This document shows, piece by piece, positions 33,487 through 41,410 of a stretch of 41,410 nucleotides of DNA. The stretch is from Embleya sp040605455 (lineage in GTDB: Bacteria; Actinomycetota; Actinomycetes; Streptomycetales; Streptomycetaceae). Position 1 is the first letter of the stretch. Each line of letters opens with the position of its first letter. The stretch is from the NCBI RefSeq assembly GCF_040605455.1, contig NZ_JBEXCV010000072.1:1-41410 (forward strand), in the 5' to 3' direction. The notes beneath the pieces were generated by a model. The model did not search any database, was not told the origin of the DNA, and was given only the letters and a program-made list of their open reading frames with translations. The position numbers and the translations under genes are program-made.

Positions 33487-34400
33487 TCAGCGACCGCGAC
33501 TGGACCAACCTGCTGGCGACCCGGGCGAACCGGCCCCACGCGGTACGCGCCGCGTACGCCGAGCGCCGGCGCCGGCCGCGCCTGCTCTCCGCGCACGGCA
33601 CCCTCTTCCTGGTCGCCGCCGACCACCCCGGGCGCGGCTCACTCGGGGTGGGCACGGACCCGCTCGCCATGGCCGACCGACGCGACCTGCTCGGCCGACT
33701 GGTCGACGCCCTCGAACACCCGGACGTGGACGGAGTCCTGGGCACCCCCGACGTGATCGAGGAACTGCTGCTCCTGGGCGTGCTGGAGGACAAGGTGGTG
33801 ATCGGCTCGATGAACCGGGGCGGCCTGGCGGGCGCGTCCTGGGAGATAGACGACCGCTTCACCGGCTACGACGCGGACGCGATCCGCCGATACCGGCTCG
33901 ACGGCGGCAAGATGCTGCTGCGCATCGTCGACGAGGACGCGGGCACGATACCCACTCTGCAGGGCTGCGCCCGCGCGGTGAGCGAACTGGCCGAGCACGG
34001 GATCCGGGCGATGATCGAGCCGCTGCCCTACCGGCGCGACACCTCCGGGCGGCTGGTCCTCGATCGCGGCACCGCCGCCAACGTGCGCGCGGTGACCATC
34101 GCCTCGGCACTGGGCAGCACCTCCGCCTACACGTGGCTCAAGCTGCCCGCCACCGAGGAGCCGGACCGGGTGGCCGGCGCAACCACTCTGCCGACCGTCG
34201 TACTGGGCGGCGTGCCCTCGGTCGACCCGCAGGCCGACCTGTCCTCGTGGGGGCGCGCCCTGGCCCAACCGGCCGTACGCGGCCTGGTGGTGGGCCGGGC
34301 ACTGCTGTATCCGGCGGACGGCGACGTGCGCGGCGCGGTAGCCGCCGCCGCGCGGGTGCTGCGCGCCGCGAACCCGCGAGCGATCGAGGTGATCACGTGA
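33483..34400 (+). CDS. Cgl0159-like aldolase-fold protein of iol operon
   Basis: A 305-residue (beta/alpha)8 protein of the type found next to iolC in actinobacteria (Cgl0159 family), related to DeoC/LacD-like aldolases. Visible blocks: LFLVAADHPGRGSLGVGTDP, DVDGVLGTPDVIEELLLLG, VVIGSMNRGGLAGASWEIDD, GGKMLLRIVDEDAGT, MIEPLPYRRD, TWLKLPATEE with a possible Schiff-base Lys, and LPTVVLGGV. Placed after the kinase, it could cleave 2-deoxy-5-keto-gluconate-6-phosphate, substituting for IolJ, which is not seen here. GTG 33483 overlaps the iolC stop (GTGA). The reaction is inferred from position. Confidence 0.8.
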   Translation: MISDRDWTNLLATRANRPHAVRAAYAERRRRPRLLSAHGTLFLVAADHPGRGSLGVGTDPLAMADRRDLLGRLVDALEHPDVDGVLGTPDVIEELLLLGVLEDKVVIGSMNRGGLAGASWEIDDRFTGYDADAIRRYRLDGGKMLLRIVDEDAGTIPTLQGCARAVSELAEHGIRAMIEPLPYRRDTSGRLVLDRGTAANVRAVTIASALGSTSAYTWLKLPATEEPDRVAGATTLPTVVLGGVPSVDPQADLSSWGRALAQPAVRGLVVGRALLYPADGDVRGAVAAAARVLRAANPRAIEVIT

Positions 34401-35299
34401 ACGACCCGACCCTGTTCCACCCCTGGGGGACCGCCACCGGCGCCGAGGACCCGCTGCTGATCACCCCCGAACTCGCCGGCTGGCACTACAGCGGCCTGCG
34501 GGTGATCCACCTGCCCCCGGGCGGCCGGCGGGACCTGGCGACCGGAGACCACGAGGTCGCGGTGATCCCGCTGGCCGGTTCCGCGACCGTGCAGACCGAG
34601 GGCCGTCGATTCGAACTCGCGGGCCGCGAGAGCGTGTTCACCGCCGTATCGGACTTCGCGTACGTGCCGCGCGACGCCGAACTGCGGCTGTCCGGCGAGC
34701 ACGGCTGCCAACTCGCGCTCGCTTCGGCCCGAGCGACCCGGCGGCTGGACCCGGCGTACGGCCCGGCGGCCGGCGTGCCGGTCGAGGTGCGCGGCGCAGG
34801 ACGCGCGACCCGACAGGCGAACAACCTGATGACCCCCGACGCCTTCGAGGCGGACAAGCTGATCGTCTGCGAGATCCTCACCCCGGACGGCAACTGGTCC
34901 TCCCACCCGCCGCACAAGCACGACACGGCGAGCGCCCACGAGAGCGTCAACGAGGAGATCTACTTCTTCCGAGTGGCCGGCCGGGACGGCCGCACCCCCG
35001 ACCGGACCGGCTTCGGCCTGCATCGCACCTACACCACCGACGGCGCGATCGACGAGACGGTGACCGTCCGCGACGGCGACGTCTTCCTCGTTCCGCGCGG
35101 CTACCACGGCCCCTGCGTGGCCACCCCCGGACACCACCTCTACTACCTCAACGTAATGGCCGGCCCCGCCGACGAGCGGGCGATGCTCGCCTGTGACGAC
35201 CCCGCCCACCACTGGGTACGGGAGAGCTGGGCCGACCAGACACCCGACCCCAGGTGCCCGATGACCCCGCTGCCGGCGTCGGATGGAGGAAACCGATGA
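34397..35299 (+). CDS. iolB: 5-deoxy-glucuronate isomerase
   Basis: A 300-residue bicupin that isomerises 5-deoxy-glucuronate to 2-deoxy-5-keto-gluconate. The metal site is visible in HPPHKHDTASAHESVNEEIY and FFRVAG, with the second cupin residues in FLVPRGYHGPCVATPGHHLY and YLNVMAGP. These are the typical IolB blocks, and the length is normal for actinobacterial IolB. Starts at GTG 34397, overlapping the aldolase gene by 4 bp, and its stop overlaps iolD by 4 bp. Confidence 0.92.
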   Translation: MNDPTLFHPWGTATGAEDPLLITPELAGWHYSGLRVIHLPPGGRRDLATGDHEVAVIPLAGSATVQTEGRRFELAGRESVFTAVSDFAYVPRDAELRLSGEHGCQLALASARATRRLDPAYGPAAGVPVEVRGAGRATRQANNLMTPDAFEADKLIVCEILTPDGNWSSHPPHKHDTASAHESVNEEIYFFRVAGRDGRTPDRTGFGLHRTYTTDGAIDETVTVRDGDVFLVPRGYHGPCVATPGHHLYYLNVMAGPADERAMLACDDPAHHWVRESWADQTPDPRCPMTPLPASDGGNR

Positions 35300-37197
35300 G
35301 CACGCCGACACCCGCGACACCCGCCACGCCCGGTGCGACCGTGCGGCTGACCACCGCCCAGGCCCTGGTGCGCTGGCTGGTGGCCCAGGAGAGCGAACTC
35401 CTCGACGGCCGCCGGGCCCGGCTGTTCCCCGGCGTGTTCGCCATCTTCGGACACGGCAACGTGCTCGGCCTGGGCGACGCGTTGCACGAGGCCGGCGAGG
35501 CGATGCCGGTCTGGCGCGGCCAGAACGAACAGGGCATGGCACTGGCCGCGGTCGGCTACGCCCGGGCCACCGAGCGCCGCCAGGTGCTCACGGCCACCTC
35601 CTCGATCGGGCCCGGCGCGCTGAACATGGTCACCGCCGCCGGCGTCGCGCACGCCAACCGGCTGCCGCTGCTCCTGCTGGTCGGCGACACCTTCGCGAGT
35701 CGCGCCCCGGATCCGGTGCTCCAGCAGGTCGAGCACTTCCACGACCCGAGCACGAGCGTCAACGACGCCTTCCGCGCGGTCAGCCGCTACTGGGACCGGA
35801 TCACCCGCCCGGAACAGCTGATCGCCACCCTCCCGCACGTGGCCCGGGTGCTGACCGACCCGGCCGACTGCGGGCCGGTCACGCTCGCGCTGCCGCAGGA
35901 CGTCCAGGCGGAGGCGTACGACTTCCCGGTGAGCCTGTTCGCGCCGCGCCTGCACCGGCCGCTTCGCCCACGCGCCGACCTGAGCGAACTCGCGGACGCG
36001 GCGGCACTGTTGCGCGGCGCGAAGCGGCCGCTGCTGGTGGTGGGCGGCGGCGTGCGCTACTCCGGCGCGGCGCGGGAGGTGTTGCGGGTGGCCCAGGCAC
36101 ACGGTGTCCCGTTCGCCGAGACGGTCGCCGGGCGCACCCTGCTCCCGCACGACCACCCGCTGCACGCCGGGCCGATCGGGGTGACCGGCAGCGCCTCGGC
36201 CAACGCGCTCGCCGCCGACGCCGATGTGATCCTGGCCGTCGGCACCCGCCTACAGGACTTCACCACCGCGTCGTGGAGCGTGTTCGCCGCCGACGCACGC
36301 CTGGTGTCGATCAATACGGCCCGGTTCGACGCGGTCAAGCGGCACGCCGCACCGGTGACCGCGGACGCCCGCGAGGCGCTGCGCGAACTCGGACCGCTGC
36401 TGGGCCAATGGCGAGCGGACCCGGCGTGGACCACGCGGGCCGAGGGTGAACGGCGGGCCTGGGACGGGGTGGTCGATCGGCTGCGCGAGGTGGGCGAGCC
36501 GGCCGCGCCGCCGACGTACGCTCAGGTCGTGGGCGTGGTCAACACCGTCGCCGGGCCCGACGACTACGTGCTCACCGCCGCCGGCGGGCTGCCCGGCGAA
36601 CTGGTCGGCGGCTGGCGGGCCCGCAGCCCGATCGGCGCGGCGACGATGGACGTCGAGTACGGATTCTCCTGTATGGGCTACGAGATCGCGGGCGCGTGGG
36701 GAGCGGCGATGGCGCGACCGACCGGAGTGGTCACCACCCTGCTGGGCGACGGCTCCTATCTGATGCTCAACTCCGAGCTGTACTCGGCGGTTCTGTCCGG
36801 ACACCGGTTCGTCGCGGTGGTCTGCGACAACGGGGGATACGCGGTGATCGCCCGACTCCAGGAGGGGCAGGGCGCGGCACCGTTCAACAACATGATCGCC
36901 GACTGTCGGGGTCCCGGCGCCGCCGCGGATCACCGGGTCGACTTCGCCGCACACGCCGCGGCGTTGGGCGCCGAGGTGTTCACCGCAAAGACCGTCGAGG
37001 AATTGGCGAAGGCGTACACGGCGGCCCGGGCGGCCCGCCGGCCGGCCGTGGTGGTCGTGCGCACCCGGCCCGATCGGTGGACCGAGGCCGGCGCGTGGTG
37101 GGAGGTGGGCGTGCCCGAGGTGTCGGCGCGGCCCGAGGTGACCGCGGCACGCGAGCGCATGGACCTGGCCCGGGCCGAGCGGGTACGCGGGAGCTGA
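35296..37197 (+). CDS. iolD: trihydroxycyclohexane-1,2-dione hydrolase
   Basis: A 633-residue thiamine-diphosphate enzyme that opens the inositol ring at 3D-(3,5/4)-trihydroxycyclohexane-1,2-dione. N-terminal domain FGHGNVLGLGDAL, WRGQNEQGMALAAVGYARAT with the activating Glu, SIGPGALNMVTAAGVAHANR and PLLLLVGDTF. The ThDP/Mg motif LLGDGSYLMLNSELYSAV lies near residue 483. VCDNGGYAVIARLQ follows. Starts at ATG 35296 after GGAGGA. It is the last gene of the operon on this strand and converges on an inositol-monophosphatase-family gene. Confidence 0.93.
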   Translation: MSTPTPATPATPGATVRLTTAQALVRWLVAQESELLDGRRARLFPGVFAIFGHGNVLGLGDALHEAGEAMPVWRGQNEQGMALAAVGYARATERRQVLTATSSIGPGALNMVTAAGVAHANRLPLLLLVGDTFASRAPDPVLQQVEHFHDPSTSVNDAFRAVSRYWDRITRPEQLIATLPHVARVLTDPADCGPVTLALPQDVQAEAYDFPVSLFAPRLHRPLRPRADLSELADAAALLRGAKRPLLVVGGGVRYSGAAREVLRVAQAHGVPFAETVAGRTLLPHDHPLHAGPIGVTGSASANALAADADVILAVGTRLQDFTTASWSVFAADARLVSINTARFDAVKRHAAPVTADAREALRELGPLLGQWRADPAWTTRAEGERRAWDGVVDRLREVGEPAAPPTYAQVVGVVNTVAGPDDYVLTAAGGLPGELVGGWRARSPIGAATMDVEYGFSCMGYEIAGAWGAAMARPTGVVTTLLGDGSYLMLNSELYSAVLSGHRFVAVVCDNGGYAVIARLQEGQGAAPFNNMIADCRGPGAAADHRVDFAAHAAALGAEVFTAKTVEELAKAYTAARAARRPAVVVVRTRPDRWTEAGAWWEVGVPEVSARPEVTAARERMDLARAERVRGS

Positions 37198-37206
37198 GGC
37201 AGGCGT

Positions 37207-37244
37207 GGGCCCGTGAGCGGTGCTCGACGACCGGTCGCGGGCCC
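37207..37244. terminator. weak hairpin after iolD
   Basis: GGGCCCG (37207-37213) and CGGGCCC (37238-37244) can form a 7-bp stem with a 24-nt loop in the 75-bp gap between convergent genes. Confidence 0.35.
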
Positions 37245-37272
37245 GTGCCGCCTCGCCTGCGGCCCGCTGCGG

Positions 37273-38100
37273 TCAGGCCGCGATCGGCCGGGAGGGCAGC
37301 CCGGCGCCGGCCCTGGCCTGGGCGAACGAACGCAGCAGCCGGTCGTGGATGGCGCCGTTGGAGGCCACCAATTCGCCGTCTCCGGGCTTCCAGTCCGCTC
37401 CCTCGAACGTGGTGGCCCGACCGCCGGCCTCGCGCACCAGGATCGCGCCGGGTGCCCAGTCCCACGGGCCGCAGCGCTGCTCCCAGTACGCGTCCAGGCG
37501 ACCGGCCGCCACCCAGGACAGATCGATGCCGGCGCAGCCCAGCCGGCGCACGTCGCGGGTGTCGTTGACCACGGACAGGAACTCGGCCAGATTGTTGTCC
37601 GGATCGGTGGCTCGGGACGGCGGGAAGCCGGTGGCGATCACACTGCGACCCAGCGTGCGGGTGTCGGACACGTGCAGGCGCTTGCGACCCTCGTAGGCGC
37701 CGCGGCCGGCCTCGGCCCAGTAGGTCCGGCGCCGGGTCGCGTCGGCAACCACGCCGAGCGCGAGTTTCTCGCCGTCCCAGAACGCGATCGCGCACGCGTA
37801 GTGCGGCAGCCCGTGGGCGAAGTTGGTGGTGCCGTCGAGCGGATCCACGAACCAGGTGGGCCGGCGCAGATCCAACTCGGCCAACCCGCCGCCCTCTTCG
37901 CCGACCACCGCGTCCTGTGGGTAGTGGCTGCCCAGCCAGGCCCGGACCAGTTTCTCCACCCGCAGGTCGGTCGCGGTGACCAGGTCCGCGGTGGAGGACT
38001 TGAGCCGGATCCGCCGGGGGCGCCCGGCGCGGCGAATGGTCTGGGCGGCTTCTCGGGCGACGCGCAGGGCCGCGAGCGTACGGGGAAGGGGAAAGACCAC
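37273..38100 (-). CDS. inositol monophosphatase family protein
   Basis: A 275-residue Mg-dependent phosphatase of the IMPase/SuhB superfamily. Metal-site motifs: VVGEEGGG with E68/E69, WFVDPLDGTTNFAHGLP with D86 and D89, and the C-terminal CGPWDWAPGAILVREAGG. CAIAFWDGEKLALGVV is also standard. Starts at GTG 38100 preceded by AAGGAG. Next to the inositol operon it could convert inositol phosphates to free inositol. Histidinol-phosphate or other phosphatase activity is common in this superfamily and cannot be excluded. It is transcribed towards iolD. Confidence 0.88.
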   Translation of the reverse strand: MVFPLPRTLAALRVAREAAQTIRRAGRPRRIRLKSSTADLVTATDLRVEKLVRAWLGSHYPQDAVVGEEGGGLAELDLRRPTWFVDPLDGTTNFAHGLPHYACAIAFWDGEKLALGVVADATRRRTYWAEAGRGAYEGRKRLHVSDTRTLGRSVIATGFPPSRATDPDNNLAEFLSVVNDTRDVRRLGCAGIDLSWVAAGRLDAYWEQRCGPWDWAPGAILVREAGGRATTFEGADWKPGDGELVASNGAIHDRLLRSFAQARAGAGLPSRPIAA

Positions 38101-38182
38101 GGTGTCGCTCCTTGCCTACGGCGGTCGATGAGACCGATGTCCGATCGATCGGGAGCCGAGGCCGACCCACGCGATCGGCTCG

Positions 38183-38265
38183 CGGCCTTCGCCCCACGCG
38201 AAAGCCGTCCCTGGGGCGTGTCTTCGGTCCCGCGTCGGGGTGCTCGGCGGGGGATCGAAGACACG
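38183..38265. repeat. two inverted repeats between IMPase and propeller genes
   Basis: First, CGGCCTTCGC (38183-38192) pairs with GCGAAAGCCG (38198-38207), 9 of 10 positions with a 5-nt loop. Second, CGTGTCTTCG (38217-38226) and CGAAGACACG (38256-38265) are a perfect 10-bp inverted repeat 29 nt apart. They lie in the 274-bp gap, downstream of the propeller gene and upstream of the phosphatase gene, so they may be a terminator and an operator. Confidence 0.5.
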
Positions 38266-38374
38266 TCCGGCATCGGGTCGCCGTCGTGCAATAGATTGCC
38301 CCTGCATTATGTCGAGGCCGGCCGCCGTCCACCAGCAGGTTGGCCGCGGGCCCCGAACACCGGGTCGGCGGCGG

Positions 38375-39217
38375 TCAGCTCGTCGTGGTGGGTTGGTAGT
38401 TGCGGAAGTTGACCCACAGGCGCGAGGGCGCCACGTCCAGGGTGTGCATGACCGTGCCGTCGGCGGTGGGCAGGAAGGCCAGCCCCTCCGCCTCGGTGCC
38501 GGAGGGCAGGTCGCGGTCGAGCACGTCGGCGACGGCGCCGGTGTCCGGGTCGATTCGGTAGATCGACTTCAGGTCGTTGTCGGCGGACGCGTAGAGCTTG
38601 CCCTGGTGGATCTTGGCGCCCTGGATGCGGCCCACCGTCGTGCTCAGCGGCACCTGTTTGACGAACGACAGATCGGCCAGGCTGAACACGTTGAGCGCGG
38701 TGGTGTTGCTCCACTCGGCGGTGTAGACGTATCCGCGTGCGGGGTCGACCGCCACCCACGGCACGCCCTGGGTGTGCAGGTTTTGCGGGAGTTCGTACGC
38801 GGTGCCGGTGAACTCCAGGGTCTGCGCGTCGAACAGTGCGATGAACGGATGGCGATACCCGCTGCCGTCCTCGATCGGGGCGTAGATCCTCCCATCGTGG
38901 TAGTCGATGTCGCCGATGTGGTTGCCGCCCAGGTCGGCGATCCGCTTGGGGATCGCGAACGGCTTGTCGATGATCCTCGAACCGTCGAGGGTGGTGCGCT
39001 GGAGGCCGTTCTGCCAGGAGAAGAACCACGTCTGCCCGTCGGTGGCGACGCCCTGGGAGCGTTGCAGGGCGTCCAGGAACAGGAAGGTCTTGCCGGACGT
39101 CTGCCTCCACTCGCCGGCCGCAAGTGCGGGCGAGGTGGTCAGGGCGACGGCCAGGACGGCGCCGCACACGGTGTTGACCGTGGCGGTGGCGGCTCGGCAC
39201 GCGGAACGTCGACGCAT
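38375..39217 (-). CDS. secreted beta-propeller-like protein
   Basis: A 280-residue exported protein. Residues 1-33 are a signal peptide: basic MRRRSACR, a hydrophobic core with VCGAVLAVALTTSPALA, and cleavage after ALA. The mature part has repeated short beta-strand modules with Gly/Asp turns (GVATDGQTWFFSWQNGLQRT, HIGDIDYHDGRIYAPIEDGS, VAVDPARGYVYTAEWSN, GAKIHQGKLYASADNDLKSI, GLAFLPTADGTVMHTLDVAP), suggesting a five- or six-bladed propeller. Only one Cys remains near the signal peptide. Starts at ATG 39217 behind GGAGGT. No catalytic motif is recognised; it may bind ligands or sugars outside the cell. Monocistronic. Confidence 0.75.
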   Translation of the reverse strand: MRRRSACRAATATVNTVCGAVLAVALTTSPALAAGEWRQTSGKTFLFLDALQRSQGVATDGQTWFFSWQNGLQRTTLDGSRIIDKPFAIPKRIADLGGNHIGDIDYHDGRIYAPIEDGSGYRHPFIALFDAQTLEFTGTAYELPQNLHTQGVPWVAVDPARGYVYTAEWSNTTALNVFSLADLSFVKQVPLSTTVGRIQGAKIHQGKLYASADNDLKSIYRIDPDTGAVADVLDRDLPSGTEAEGLAFLPTADGTVMHTLDVAPSRLWVNFRNYQPTTTS

Positions 39218-39797
39218 CAGGAATCAACCTCCGGCTCGGGCGCGACCACGTGGGCATCCGCCGTCGTGGTCACGGGAGTTGCGGGTCGTGGACAGACAAC
39301 CGGTCGAACACGAGCGCCACCAGCAGACCGCCTCGAAGGGCCCGTTGCCAAGCCGAATCCGGTGAACGATCCACGACCCTCGCCCGACGCGCGGACCACC
39401 GACCCGCAGCGGGGAACCGCCCCGGGGCATGCGGCCGACGCATGCGAAAGGTGACGGCGTGATCACTCGATGGGCGCACGCGTCCCGATGACTCCCTCGC
39501 GGCCGGTGAACGGCCCCGGACGTGCCGGTGCGGCGGAACCGGGGACGGGGAGGCATCGCCGGCAACCGGCCGTGCGGGTGTGGTCACCGTTGGTGGAGCG
39601 GGAGCGGTGATTGGCATGGTTGCGGTTGACATGGGGGTGTGTGGGTCATATTCCGGAGGTAGTACCCGCACGGCCGCTAGGTACGAGAGCCTCGGTGGCG
39701 GGTCCTTGGTTCGGGGGCGGCCGCGGTGCCGGTGGTGCCGGGGCGCGGACACGGGATCGGCCACCGAAGCGCTCGACGTTCGACGAGGAGCGTCGTC
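39218..39797. other. 580-bp non-coding region before dnaK
   Basis: No gene is supported. It carries a TTGACA promoter at 39626-39654 and a GAGGAG site at 39785-39790. I looked for the HspR site (CTTGAGT-N7-ACTCAAG) and the CIRCE element (TTAGCACTC-N9-GAGTGCTAA) and found neither. Confidence 0.55.
39626..39654 (+). promoter_or_regulatory. predicted dnaK promoter
   Basis: TTGACA (39626-39631), 17-bp spacer, TATTCC (39649-39654): a good housekeeping-sigma match. It implies a leader of about 135 nt before the dnaK start. Confidence 0.5.

Positions 39798-41410
<1,613 letters not shown>

Noticed and set aside
39224..39565. minus-strand open frame before the propeller gene
   Set aside because: No ribosome binding site, no domain, Arg/Gly-rich composition typical of chance frames here.
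39218..39797. HAIR or CIRCE operator before dnaK
   Set aside because: Neither CTTGAGT/ACTCAAG nor TTAGCACTC/GAGTGCTAA pairs are present.

Overview
The window is very GC-rich throughout. Its genes are packed into translationally coupled strings (ATGA, GTGA and TGATG junctions), with frequent GTG and TTG starts and strong purine-rich ribosome binding sites. Together with the gene content (actinobacterial-type [NiFe] hydrogenase, GlnA4-type gamma-glutamylamide synthetase, Rpf-LysM secreted protein, DUF574-type S-adenosyl methyltransferase) this points to a Streptomyces-like actinomycete chromosome. No tRNA, rRNA, CRISPR array or insertion sequence was recognised.

Layout. (1) 1-930: a decayed edge holding an internally deleted SGNH/GDSL hydrolase remnant on the minus strand and a TetR regulator fragment that has lost its DNA-binding domain. 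(2) 932-14379: a complete group 1h (formerly group 5) high-affinity [NiFe] hydrogenase locus, the kind that scavenges atmospheric H2. It runs small subunit, large subunit, NifU-like protein, DUF5947, DUF6084, an unnamed 469-residue protein, maturation endopeptidase, a 32-residue membrane peptide, then hypA-B-F-C-D-E. (3) 14444-21362: two divergent gene groups for amine use. A PuuD-like gamma-glutamyl hydrolase, an ethanolamine-type permease and a GntR/FadR regulator lie on the minus strand; a GlnA4-like synthetase, an aldehyde dehydrogenase and an SDR lie on the plus strand. Together they can carry ethanolamine to glycine through gamma-glutamylated intermediates. (4) 21539-25460: singletons, namely an SDR-fold protein without the usual catalytic pair, an Rpf-LysM resuscitation factor, a RidA-family protein and an SAM methyltransferase. 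(5) 25630-37197: a myo-inositol regulon with a divergent LacI repressor, two double operators, then iolG, iolE, a three-gene sugar ABC importer, iolC, an aldolase-like gene, iolB and iolD. (6) 37273-41410: an inositol-monophosphatase-family gene, a secreted beta-propeller-like protein and the 5' part of a dnaK.

The most informative non-coding signals are: a pair of double palindromes built on TGGAGCGCTCCA, with identical 17-bp internal spacing, flanking the lacI/iol divergent promoters; a 72-bp array of nine in-phase octamers (TTGCCCAC-like) abutting the iolG ribosome binding site; and a motif TGGTTCG-N4-CATACCTT found before both the permease and the glnA4-like gene, which ties those divergent units into one regulon. 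iolA, grpE and dnaJ are not in this window.
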